A stretch of 64,000 bases of DNA, taken from NCBI RefSeq assembly GCF_013426205.1, contig NC_089425.1:1240001-1304000 (forward strand), in the 5' to 3' direction. This stretch comes from Metarhizium brunneum. Its lineage: Eukaryota; Ascomycota; Sordariomycetes; Hypocreales; Clavicipitaceae. The notes beneath the pieces were generated by a model that was not told the origin of the DNA, ran no database searches, and saw nothing but the letters and a program-made list of their open reading frames with translations. Of the stretch, positions 34,246 through 44,820 are shown one piece after another. Both the position numbers and the translations under genes were made by a program. Each line of letters opens with the position of its first letter. Position 1 is the first letter of the stretch.

Positions 34246-34407
34246 TGTTTAGCTTCTCTTTGATTGAGCGTGTCATCCTTAGTGCAGGGGCCATGCTAAT
34301 CTTCTCTGTGAGTGTGTTAGTAACAGAGTTCGAACCATCAACCTTATGGAGGAGGAGTTGTGGGTACCGACCTGTATCGTTTCAAATAAACCAAATGCCC
34401 GAAGGCG
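34241..34407 (-). ncRNA. U6: U6 spliceosomal snRNA gene with an mRNA-type intron
   Basis: Catalytic RNA of the spliceosome. Minus-strand exon 1 is about 34407-34372 (5' hairpin GCC-TTCG-GGC, then TTTGAAACGATACAG); exon 2 is about 34305-34241 (AGAAGATTAGCATGGCCCC, then TGCACTAAGGATGACACGC, ending AGCTAAAC before a T8 run). Joined, the conserved ACAGAGA box and AGC triad are perfect and the RNA is about 101 nt. The 66-nt intron (34371-34306) starts GTCGGT, holds TACTAAC (34322-34316) and ends CACAG. Inside it is ggttcgaactc, a match to the Pol III B-box. A TATA box (34436-34428) lies about 29 bp upstream of the inferred start. 5' and 3' ends are approximate. Confidence 0.93.
34326..34336 (-). 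promoter_or_regulatory. Intronic Pol III B-box of the U6 gene
   Basis: ggttcgaactc on the minus strand, within the U6 intron. It agrees with the tRNA-type B-box GGTTCGANTCC. In fission yeast the U6 intron is known to contain a B-box too; function here is inferred from that. Confidence 0.7.
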
Positions 34408-34427
34408 AAGGAAAGAGCGGTATTTAG

Positions 34428-34436
34428 CTTTATATA
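34428..34436 (-). promoter_or_regulatory. TATA box of the U6 gene
   Basis: tatataaag on the minus strand, about 25-30 bp before the U6 5' end, the standard position for Pol III U6 promoters in fungi. Confidence 0.7.
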
Positions 34437-34439
34437 GTC

Positions 34440-37400
34440 ATACTTTTGTGGGCCGCTCGGGCCGCAACCGCAGCGTCGCACTGTCCATGGACGATAAAAG
34501 CGCTCATAAAATACATAACGTGACCAGAAAAGTGCTTTGATATGTGATCATGTACAACGCAGCAATAAGGGGATAAAAAGCGAGGCATACTGGTCAAGAG
34601 ACGAGAAGGCGGCCTGGCGGGAGCGACGGAGAATTGGCACATCATGTACCGTACGAGGAAGGGTGGGCTTGTAAATTTTTTTCTTCTTCCATTACATGGG
34701 TTTTGTGTAATTGTCCATTTGAAACCAACGAATAAATAAGGAATGCAAGCTTGTGATTTACGTGTCTCAGTTCATTGTTGGTAGCCTCGTCGAAATTATC
34801 TTCAGACTCACTTCTCCGGTACTGAAGCAACATAAACGTCTCAGGGCTGGAAGCATCGTGGCCACAGCTTGTAACAGCTCTCCGGTATAAAGGGGTACAG
34901 TACTAAAATACCCAGAGCGCCAGTGCCCAGACGATCGCTGTTTGCACCAGTAACACGAGAGGCACTGGAGTTAATTTGGAAGGTCAAGCCCTAAGCTCTC
35001 TGCTTTTATAACTCCATTTGCCTACTCTATATTATCTCTTGGAGACTTATGAACACCAAAACCGCAGTCTCAGCGAGTCCCGGATAAAGGGGTAGGTAAA
35101 GTGGCGAGAGACGGATATTCGTCCCTTGATCGAAGCTGCCAGAAGCTCTGCGGGAGTCATGAAAGTGCTATTTGTCACGGAGGGCTTCACTCTTTTATGA
35201 ACTGTTTTCCACCAAGGATTCTGCCTTGAGATAGTTTGATACATGATGGCAAGGCACACATCTCAATTCAGAGGCCGAGAGGGAAGGTAGGGTCAGATCC
35301 TGATGCTTGCCAACGTGCCACATTTCATCACGTAAAACGCAGGCCGAGCTCCGCTTTCACCAACCATTGAGCTGTTTATGATGATGCAGCTGCCGCATGA
35401 GGAGGGGGGCTCCAGCCTAATAAAACCGTACAGGGTTGTAATGTCGGTTACATCGATGTCATGCGGAATATGAAAATCTACTTACTCGTGACATGAGGCT
35501 TCGAGTTGGAAAATCCATACAATAAACTCTATTAATATCCCCGAGTCCCGGAATATATTGTCTTTGGCGCCGTAGCCCATGTTTCCCTGCTGGGGGCACT
35601 TGGGAAGTATCTCGCCGTATTGCCCGAATCAGTCCTCGGCCCGTCCAGTCCTCCCTAGCCCTACAGCCCTGCAGAATTAAGTCCGAAGATAGTGTGCGAG
35701 GAAGAAAGAGTCTGGTAAATATGGGATAATTCCGCCCTACCGAAGAGAAGCTTGATCTACCGAACACAGCCTCATGCCAAGCTTGGTAAGGGATGTCGCT
35801 ACGGCTATTAGGTTGGACGTTGGACCATCAAGCTACAAAGGAAGTTCTATTAATAACGTTTGACAACGGATATCCCTACTTCTCAGATTCAGTACGCTCG
35901 TTGGGCGTTTTTTGGTTTCAGACAAGTGTCGGCTCGAAAAGATACGCCTTGTAGCCGTCAAGGATGGGCTGATTATTGACACGACAGCTTCCGTATGCCG
36001 TAAGGTCATTCTCATTTTGACACAACGGGCGTCTTATTCAGTCAAGCTGTGAGATGTCTGTTCTTGGAAGAGAAATTTTATCGACCCATGGGTCTCCCCT
36101 GCATGTATTTACTGAATGCTAGCCAAAACGTGTTTTTATAGTTACGAAATCGAAACTGCCGCTTAGTATGCACGCCTGGCCGGGCGTCGGGAACTGATAT
36201 CCCATCTTTGGGAGACTAATTACAAGGTGGAAATGGAATTCGTTTTCCTGCATGTGCAATCATGGAGCTTGAAAATGAGTCAATGACGAGTTTTGACATC
36301 CTGAACGGCAAGCTACCAAGCGCCGTTGGCCAGCTAATACGGCCACCTCAGCTTCATAAACTACCAGAATAAAGAAATCCAAAGGAGTATTCATGGTTCT
36401 CATGATATGGACTATGCGAGAATTAGCAGATATGTTTCCTGATATAAATCAGACTGGTTAGTGGTGAGCTCAAGGCCCACCCCTGCACAATATTGAAATG
36501 AATACCCGCATGCATGCATCAAGAATGGCTGGAACTAGTTCACTCTATACCAATGCGTGACTCGGCCAGCTAATTGAGCCAGGTTTCACCTTTCCGGGTC
36601 CCCAGAGTGTGCAAATGGCCGTTTTCAGCCTCAGCAACGTGAGCATTGAGCGGCGTCGCATCGTCTCACACAGCCACGCGAACGCCAAGTCGGAAGAGAC
36701 TCCAACAAAATCCACTTTCTTCGACCCCAACCTCTTATGGACAACAGTGCTGGGGCCCTCATGGTGCGATCGCACAGGACTTTTATTCGCGCGGAATGGG
36801 ACGGTTGTGGCGTGGAGGCAAGAGTCGGCCGGCAAAGACGGAATGGTGCAGCGACGTACATGTCCTGTTGCGCGAGTTTAATAGGGCCGCTCGGTTATGA
36901 CAATACGATTTGATGGATATGTGTAGTCGTAAGGACTTGGACTGTTACCAATGAGGAGATGAGATACAAGAGATGGGACTATATTGTGCCGCGTTCCCGT
37001 TCATCAGGGCGTCCTGTCAACGTCCACCAGAAGGGTTGCCGATTTCCAGAATTCATCAGCCACCGCATACATCGAATGAACAGTGCGCAGCATCGCCGGG
37101 GTGCTATATTCTATATTTGGAAACCTCGAAAGCTTGTTAGTCAACTCCACTCGTTGCCATAGCCCGTTGCTAACACAGATCCGTCCGGCGTGGCAATGCA
37201 ATCGCGCAGCGCAGCGCAGCCGGGGGTACCGGACGACCCAGACGGGAGTCGAGCAGGCCTTTTGAAAACCAGCCCGTCCTTGGATGTCATGTCACGTCAA
37301 TCTCGCGCGTGAAACGGCCAATGCCCATCGTGTGGGAGGCGCTATAAGGAGCCCGACTAAGTACGGACACACATCGAGTCATGACAACCCCCCCCCCCCC

Positions 37401-37791
37401 AGGATAGCACAGCCTGATCTTTTTCAAGACCCTACAGATCCATTCAACCGGGAACTGGTTCCCACGAGGCAGAATTCGTCATTTGCAGTGATTTCTCAGC
37501 CTTGTGCCGCATCTTGCATGAATGTCGCTTGCGTAACGGGAATAGCGCCATGATCGGGGAACTTCTGAATAGATTAATAGATTCAGACGACGGGGCAAGT
37601 AGTGATCTGCAGACTGTACAAAAGTCTATATGAAGGACTCCAAGTATTCGACTTTTCTGTCCTCGACCTGCTGGCTTACTTTGTCAAGCATCGAGTACTC
37701 CGAGCAAGACTTCACATTCCTTACCAACAACAAGTCTTCACGCTCCTTTACCATCCAACCTAGTTTGTTTGATTATCTTCGAAACATCACC
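34440..37791. other. Gene-poor region upstream of the beta-lactamase-like gene
   Basis: About 3.3 kb with only short frames lacking similarity, signal peptides or splice-supported extension. A run of 13 C lies at 37388-37400. The right end should be the promoter and 5' UTR of the gene at 37792. I see no transposase remnant. Confidence 0.4.
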
Positions 37792-39564
37792 ATGGGCTTT
37801 TTGCGAAGTCCGCTCCTGGGCATGGGCCTAGCCCTCACCATCGCGTGTGCAAGCCACGCTGATGCTCTGGTGCCGAGAAGAGACACGAACAACACTTCAG
37901 GCCAGAACCTCCTCACGAGCGAGGTTGCCGACTTCGTCAAGGAACACATGGACTTTTGGAAGATTCCCGGCATGGCCATTGCCGTTGTGGACAAGGATGA
38001 CATCTTTACGCAGGTATGTGCCGCTTCGTCAAGACTTGACTCAGACGTGTTTCTAACTGTCATGTCCGCAGGGGTACGGCTTCTCGGAACTGCCAGACAA
38101 GAAAGTGACTCCCGACACGCTCTTTTACGGAGGATCGACCACCAAGGCCCAGACCGCTGCTTGTCTGTCTGTGCTTATCAAAAACGGATCGTACGACGCG
38201 TTGGCGAACGGGTGGTCGACCAATATCTCGTCGATTTTGAAGGAGGACTTTGTCCTCGAGGACAAATGGGCAACGGAGCACATCACGCTCGACGATGCCG
38301 TCAGCCACCACAGCGGGCTGCCGCGCCATGATCGTGCTCTGATGCGCGAAAAGAACGGAGTGCCTCTCTCCACGGCGGACATTGTTCGCAATCTGAGGAA
38401 CTTGCCGTATATTCATGAGCCACGAGTAGCGTCCTACTACAACAACCACATGTACGTCGTTCTGTCTCATGTCATCGAGACGGTGACCAAGAAAGGCCTG
38501 CAGCAGGTCATGAGAGAATTGATCTGGAACCCACTCGGAATGAACTCGACATACTTGGGACTGGCGGACGCCCAAAAGGCGCACAAGGACCTTGCCACGG
38601 GATACCTGTGGATCAATCAGACGGCGCAAACCAATTGCACCAGACAAGCGAATCAGACTGGGCAATTCAAACCGGTTACTTATATGCCGATGACTGACTT
38701 GAGCGGATCGGCTGCCGTCATCTCCAACGTGAGAGACTATGCGCAGTGGATTCGAGGTCTTGTAAACCACACTCATATCTTCTCCGAGGACGTGCACGAC
38801 GATATCCGCACCGCAAGGTTTATATTCTCACCAGCTCCCCAATTTGGCTATGATCTCGACCTATATAGTCTGGGTTGGTTCCGAAATTTACTGAAAGGAC
38901 ACTTGTTTTACCGACACGATGGCGTCATGCTCGGTTTCAGGTCAATGGTTTACTGGTTTCCCGAAGAGAAGTTTGGCTTCGTTATATTTGCAAACTCAGA
39001 TACGGCAGCGACGGCCAATAGCATCATTGCCCGAAAGCTCGTGGCTATGAAACTCAAAATCCCAGAGAACGAAGTTTTCAATGTCACTGCGAGGTTAGTC
39101 AAATCCCCCCCCTTCCCCAGCGCAAGAACCATGACCACTAACTGAGACATGATAGTCGTGAGGGCATGAAGACGCCCGAGCAAGAGTTTGAGGTTGCGGT
39201 GAAGAAGTACTACCCCAACCACACCATATCCGATCCGTCCTTTTCTTTCAAAGAGATGGAGGGCACATACGTCAACGCTGGATACGGCACAATGACACTT
39301 CGCTCTGCCCCAGGCCCGAAGAACGAGACGGTTCTTATTGCCGAACGCTCAGATATGTCGTGGGACTATACGTATACATTTAGGCACATTTTCGGGGATA
39401 AGTGGATTTCGGGAGTATCGTGGAGTGAAGAAAGATTTAATACTGACAGCTTTGGTCCCGCCGAATTTATCAAGGGAACTGATGGAAAGCCAGCGGCCTT
39501 GAAGATGACATCGATGCAGGGTACCACTTCGGAGGGCAACATTACTTACAGCAAGACGGGGTAG
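37792..39564 (+). CDS. Secreted beta-lactamase-fold serine hydrolase (class C / penicillin-binding-protein-like)
   Basis: Exons 37792-38013, 38072-39093, 39156-39564; introns of 58 and 62 bp; 550 residues. A signal peptide (about residues 1-25) is followed by the beta-lactamase-related domain. The catalytic S-x-x-K is in YGGSTTKAQTAA, the Tyr-containing second motif in SYYNNHMYVV, and HDGVMLGF fits the third (K/H)-x-G position. The domain is followed by a C-terminal beta-rich lipocalin-like extension (EGTYVNAGYGTMTLR...). Many N-x-S/T sites fit secretion. Fungal members act as esterases, peptidases or thioesterase-like enzymes; the substrate is unknown and antibiotic hydrolysis should not be assumed. 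The chosen ATG is the one that opens a signal peptide. Confidence 0.9.
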
Positions 39565-40319
39565 AGTCATGGGGCTAGTCTCAGAGTGTAAATTACCCTT
39601 CGTTTTTCACGCACACCCTCTGGCCTTCCTTGCGAATCGTTAGCAAAGATGGGCCAAAAGGCTCTGCAATCGGACAGTCAAGTCGTGTCCATCGCCTTCG
39701 AGAAGGCAATGGGGCGGCGATGAAGCTTTAGAGACATAGATATATAGAGTGCGGCCACTAAACTATGTATATTTTGTGGCAAGTCGATTTCAAACATGGC
39801 GTGATAGTACTTAATTTGATAATGTCTGAGAATATACGAGTCCTTGATGCCGCGACTTTGAAATATGTCTCGGCCCTCTCCTAGACCAGAGCCGTGTAAG
39901 TCGGTTTACGCTAAGCCCAATTGGGAACCCCATAACCCCACCTCAGCAGCTGCATGCGCACCCACTTCGTCACACCGGAACCAAAAAGTCGAGGTGGATG
40001 CTGCCATAAATTTTACCGTCGTCGCCAACCATAATTCCGAACTTGACGCCAATATTTCTAGCCCACGTCCAAGAGTCATCGCTCGCGACACCCCTCTCGG
40101 AGGGCGCAAATCATTCACTTCCTTTGCTTCTAGCCATTCGTGTGTTTCTGTCATGTCGCTCGGGCTTGTTCTGCGATCGCAAACTGCGGCTGCCTTGTGA
40201 GACCCCTCCGAGTCCGAGTCTCAACCACGCCGCCAGCACCAGCTCAACGTCAAGGCCAAGCCACGAAAGCCTCGTCCTTCTCGCACGGCGCGACACCAAG
40301 CGACGCTCTACGACTCAAC
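39565..40319. other. Intergenic, RPC160 promoter side
   Basis: 755 bp. The frame of the polymerase gene is open back to about 40140, but its first ATG is 40320, where similarity to other RPC160 proteins begins. Confidence 0.45.
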
Positions 40320-43300
40320 ATGATCCACTCGACAGAGGGTCCTGTCAAGCAGCAGCTTGAGGACAAGCTGCCCAAGCGCTTCAAGGGCATCAAGTTTGGC
40401 ATTCAGTCGAACCAGGACATTGCCAACCAAGCCGTCCTTGAGGTCTCGGACCGACTGCTGTACGATATTGAAAACAACCGAGCTCCATATCGCCATGGGC
40501 CTTTGGATCCGAGGCTGGGAACCTCGAGCAAGAGCGGCAAATGCGACACTTGCCATGACTCTCTACAGAACTGTATTGGGCACTTTGGCCACGTCAGATT
40601 GCCTCTGCCGGCCTTTCATATTGGCTATTTGCGATTCATCATGTCCATTCTGCAGGAGATTTGCAAGGATTGTGGAAGAGTGTTATTGGAAGAGCCCGAA
40701 CGGCGGTCCTTCCTCAAGGAGCTGAGACGGCCGATGGACAACCTCCGCCGTACGCAGATTTGCAAAAGAATCAACGAGCAGTGCCGCAAGTCCAAGACTT
40801 GCCCCTACTGTGGATCGGTGAATGGCCAGATTCGAAAAATCGGCGTCCTCAAGCTCACGCATGACAAATTTTCCTTTTATAATAAATCTACCGCCGCCAA
40901 GAAGGTTCCTCCCGAAAGCAAAGTCAAGTTCGACGACTCCTTCTCCCAAGCAAAGCGCGAGAATCCCGAGCTCGAGAAGCACCTCCGCAAGGCCATGGAG
41001 GATCTGAACCCTCTCAGGGTATTGAACCTCTTCAAAATGATAAGCCCAACGGACTGCGAGCTGCTTGGTCTTGATCCAGCCGAGGGACGTCCAGAAATGT
41101 TCATTTGGCAATTTGTGCCTGCGCCCCCGGTGTGTATTCGACCCTCGGTGGCACAGGATAATGCCAGCAACGAAGATGATCTTACAACCAAATTGGCCGA
41201 TATTGTTTGGGTGAGCGGCATGATCCGATCAGCCCTACAAAAAGGCTCTCCCATCCAAACAATCATGGAACAGTGGGAGTACCTGCAGACTCAGATAGCC
41301 ATGTACGTCAACAGTGATGTTCCAGGTCTGCAGCAGCCAGGATTTGGCAAATCCACCAGAGGTTTCTGCCAGCGATTAAAGGGAAAACAAGGTCGGTTTA
41401 GAGGTAATTTGTCCGGAAAGCGAGTCGATTTCTCTGGCCGTACCGTTATTTCGCCCGACCCCAACTTGGGGATCGACCAAGTTGCTGTCCCCCAGCTTGT
41501 CGCCAAAAACTTGACATATCCCGAAAAGGTCAATCGGCAAAACATCGAAAAGCTACGCCAATGTGTCCGAAACGGCTGCGATGTGTGGCCTGGAGCGCAG
41601 GGAATCCTCAAGAAAGAAGACGACAGTTACTACAAATTCAATCTACGCTTTGGTAATAGAGATTTGGCGGCCAAGCAACTTAGCTATGGCGATATTGTCG
41701 AACGCCACCTCGAGGACGGTGACGTGGTGCTCTTCAACCGTCAACCCTCCCTTCACAAGCTCAGTATTATGAGCCATCTCGCCAAGATTCGACCCTGGAG
41801 GACATTTCGTCTCAATGAGTGTGTGTGCAACCCGTACAATGCTGATTTTGATGGTGATGAAATGAACCTCCACGTTCCTCAGACAGAAGAGGCGAGGGCA
41901 GAGGCTATCAATCTCATGGGCGTCAAGTACAATCTAGCTACCCCCAAGAACGGAGAACCGATTATTGCTGCAACGCAAGATTTCATCACAGCTGCTTTCT
42001 TGCTAAGTAGTAAGGATCGATTCTTTGATCGCAAATCGTTTTCATACATCTGCATGCACATGATGGAGCAGGGAACTAAAATCGAGATTCCTCCTCCCGC
42101 TATTGTGGCACCAAAGGCCCTGTGGACTGGAAAACAAATATTCAGCATCATGATGAGACCAAACAAGGACTGTTCCGTCAAGATCAACCTTGACGCAAAG
42201 TGTCGAGCATACAAAGCGCGCCCCGGGCAATGCCCTGATATGGACCCCAATGATGGCTGGCTTGTTGTTCGCAATTCAGAGGTCATGTGTGGTCGTATGG
42301 ACAAGTCAACCGTCGGATCTGGAAAGAAGGATTCCATCTTCTATGTTATTCTTCGAGATTTCGGCCCAGACGAGGCAGTTATTGCCATGAATCGGCTAGC
42401 CAAGCTTTGCGCCAGAGCGCTCACGAACCGAGGATTTTCTATTGGTGTTGGCGACGTCTTCCCTACAGAGACTCTGAATGTCGAGAAAGAGAACTTGGTA
42501 TCGACCGCCTATAAGATGTGTGACGATCTTATCGAGACTTTTAAGCAAGGCAAACTAGACAAGGCTCCGGGCTGTAACATGGAGCAGACTCTGGAAAACT
42601 CCATCTCTGGTATTCTCAGCAAGGTTCGACAGCAGGCCGGTTCTTACTGTATTGATACTCTGAGTCGAAACAACGCTCCCCTCATCATGGCGCAGTCTGG
42701 CTCCAAGGGCTCCGATATTAACGTTGCTCAAATGGTGGCCGTTGTCGGTCAGCAAATTATTGGTGGGCAGCGAGTTCCTGATGGGTTCCAAGACAGAAGT
42801 TTGCCTCATTTCCACAAGAACGCTCGCCAACCCCCCTCTAAAGGCTTCGTCAAGAATAGTTTCTACACGGGATTATTTCCCACGGAATTCTTATTCCACG
42901 CCATTTCTGGTCGTGAAGGTCTGGTCGATACTGCTGTCAAGACTGCTGAAACTGGTTATATGTCGCGACGACTGATGAAGTCACTGGAGGATTTATCAAC
43001 TCAGTATGATGACACTGTCAGAACATCAGGAGGTGGCATTGTTCAGTTCCAGTTTGGAGCTGACAAGCTCGACCCTGTTGACATGGAGGGCTCCGCTGAG
43101 CCCGTCAACTTTAAGCGAACTTGGAGTCATGCCGAAACACTTACCTGGGATAATGAGGAGGCCGCCATGACCCCCAGCGAAATCAGGGCATTCTGTGACT
43201 CCATGCTTGCTGTTGAGCGAAAGCGGTTTCCCAGGCATGGGCTAGCATATGGCGAGAAGCTTGACTACGAAGACACAACGGATTACGGTATTGATGAGCA

Positions 43301-44663
43301 CGAAGGTGCCCGACGCTTCCTGAAGACCATTGAAAACCATGTAGAAGGATTGGCTTCCAAGCTCGAGAAGGTCCGAAAGCTGGCTGGATTTGATGGCGAC
43401 AAGATGCTCAGGGCCACTGCTCAAGATCATGCTGACCGTACTGCCAAGGTGACGGCAACAACGTTGCGGCTCTTTATCAAGATGTGTCTTGAAAAGTACA
43501 AGAAAGCCCACGTGGAACCTGGCCATGCTGTCGGAGCCGTTGGTGCTCAGTCTATTGGTGAACCTGGTACGCAGATGACGCTGAAAACTTTCCATTTTGC
43601 TGGTGTTGCCGGTATGAGTATCACACAGGGTGTACCGCGTATCAAGGAAATCATCAATGCCTCCAAGAATATTAGCACGCCGGTTATTACATGCCCTCTG
43701 ATGAACGATAAACAAATTGAGGCCGCAAGAGTCGTCAAAGGCCGTATCGAAAAGACGTACATCTTGGACGTGCTACATTTTGTCGAAGACGAATGGCGTC
43801 CTGACGAGGGCAACGTGGTACTACAAATTGACCGAAGCGCTCTGTCAGACCTACACCTGGGCATTGGTATTTATGACATTGCCGAATCCATCTGCAAACA
43901 GCGAAAACTCAAGATTCCTCGGGAAGACCTGTCTGTCTATGGCGAGAGGATCGTCATTCGGGTACGGGATGCAAGTGATATGCCCGCCAGAAAGACGACA
44001 CGTACCAAGCCAGCCCTCGAGGACAGCGGCGACATGTTACTACGAGCCAACTTCTTGCGTCGCGCGCTCCCGCACGTCCCCATTTCTGGGTATTCGGAGG
44101 CTACTCGTGCCATTATTCAAACATCGGAGCAGAACACCCACATGGTGCTTGTCGAAGGTTATGGATTACGCGAGTGCATGACTACAGAGGGAGTCATTGG
44201 CACCCAAACCCGGTCAAACAATGTCATGGAGTGTCGTGACGTGCTTGGTATCGAAGCTGCACGAAGCACCATTGCTGATGAGATCAGCCAGGTCATGGGT
44301 GACATGGGTATCGACCCTCGACATATGCAGCTTCTTGCCGACGTCATGACGTACAAGGGAGAGGTGCTAGGTATCACGCGATTTGGTCTCTCCAAGATGC
44401 GCGACAGTGTATTGCAGCTGGCATCGTTTGAAAAGACGCCGGACCACTTGTTCGAGGCTGCGGCGGGTATGAAGACGGACCAGATTGAGGGTGTAAGTGA
44501 GTGTATTATCATGGGACAGACGATGGCTGTGGGCACGGGCGCATTCCAGGTTGTACGACGGCTGGGGATCCGACCGGGGGACATGGCGCAGAAAAAGACA
44601 CTATTCGAGGATGCGTGGAATTCGGAAGTGAGGGGGAAGAAGAAGGTGAGGAGGAGAGCATAG
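40320..44663 (+). CDS. RPO31: RNA polymerase III largest subunit (RPC160/C160)
   Basis: Catalytic largest subunit of Pol III, which makes tRNA, 5S and U6. Intronless, 1447 residues (yeast 1460). The N-terminal zinc clamp is CDTC...CIGHFGH, with a second metal site CKDC...CPYC. The active-site metal-A loop NADFDGDEMN lies at about residues 507-516. The bridge-helix/trigger-loop region shows GREGLVDTAVKTAETGYMSRRL, then GAVGAQSIGEPGTQMTLKTFHFAG. There is no heptad CTD; it ends GKKKVRRRA, which separates it from Pol II RPB1, and FGIQSNQDIANQAVLEVSDR at the start is Pol III-like. Start ATG 40320 matches the family's usual N-terminus. An intronless 4.3-kb gene is notable among intron-rich neighbours. 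Confidence 0.97.
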   Translation: MIHSTEGPVKQQLEDKLPKRFKGIKFGIQSNQDIANQAVLEVSDRLLYDIENNRAPYRHGPLDPRLGTSSKSGKCDTCHDSLQNCIGHFGHVRLPLPAFHIGYLRFIMSILQEICKDCGRVLLEEPERRSFLKELRRPMDNLRRTQICKRINEQCRKSKTCPYCGSVNGQIRKIGVLKLTHDKFSFYNKSTAAKKVPPESKVKFDDSFSQAKRENPELEKHLRKAMEDLNPLRVLNLFKMISPTDCELLGLDPAEGRPEMFIWQFVPAPPVCIRPSVAQDNASNEDDLTTKLADIVWVSGMIRSALQKGSPIQTIMEQWEYLQTQIAMYVNSDVPGLQQPGFGKSTRGFCQRLKGKQGRFRGNLSGKRVDFSGRTVISPDPNLGIDQVAVPQLVAKNLTYPEKVNRQNIEKLRQCVRNGCDVWPGAQGILKKEDDSYYKFNLRFGNRDLAAKQLSYGDIVERHLEDGDVVLFNRQPSLHKLSIMSHLAKIRPWRTFRLNECVCNPYNADFDGDEMNLHVPQTEEARAEAINLMGVKYNLATPKNGEPIIAATQDFITAAFLLSSKDRFFDRKSFSYICMHMMEQGTKIEIPPPAIVAPKALWTGKQIFSIMMRPNKDCSVKINLDAKCRAYKARPGQCPDMDPNDGWLVVRNSEVMCGRMDKSTVGSGKKDSIFYVILRDFGPDEAVIAMNRLAKLCARALTNRGFSIGVGDVFPTETLNVEKENLVSTAYKMCDDLIETFKQGKLDKAPGCNMEQTLENSISGILSKVRQQAGSYCIDTLSRNNAPLIMAQSGSKGSDINVAQMVAVVGQQIIGGQRVPDGFQDRSLPHFHKNARQPPSKGFVKNSFYTGLFPTEFLFHAISGREGLVDTAVKTAETGYMSRRLMKSLEDLSTQYDDTVRTSGGGIVQFQFGADKLDPVDMEGSAEPVNFKRTWSHAETLTWDNEEAAMTPSEIRAFCDSMLAVERKRFPRHGLAYGEKLDYEDTTDYGIDEHEGARRFLKTIENHVEGLASKLEKVRKLAGFDGDKMLRATAQDHADRTAKVTATTLRLFIKMCLEKYKKAHVEPGHAVGAVGAQSIGEPGTQMTLKTFHFAGVAGMSITQGVPRIKEIINASKNISTPVITCPLMNDKQIEAARVVKGRIEKTYILDVLHFVEDEWRPDEGNVVLQIDRSALSDLHLGIGIYDIAESICKQRKLKIPREDLSVYGERIVIRVRDASDMPARKTTRTKPALEDSGDMLLRANFLRRALPHVPISGYSEATRAIIQTSEQNTHMVLVEGYGLRECMTTEGVIGTQTRSNNVMECRDVLGIEAARSTIADEISQVMGDMGIDPRHMQLLADVMTYKGEVLGITRFGLSKMRDSVLQLASFEKTPDHLFEAAAGMKTDQIEGVSECIIMGQTMAVGTGAFQVVRRLGIRPGDMAQKKTLFEDAWNSEVRGKKKVRRRA

Positions 44664-44820
44664 GGCGCGTCATGCAAGAGTTTGTCGAAAATAAAAACGC
44701 TTTTTCAGTATATCAAGTCATGAAAGTCAAGTACAGTCTATCTGAAGGCCATGTCTTCAAGACAGTATTACCGCGAACTCGTCTGCCCCGGCCATTACAT
44801 CACCCATCACCCATCACTCA

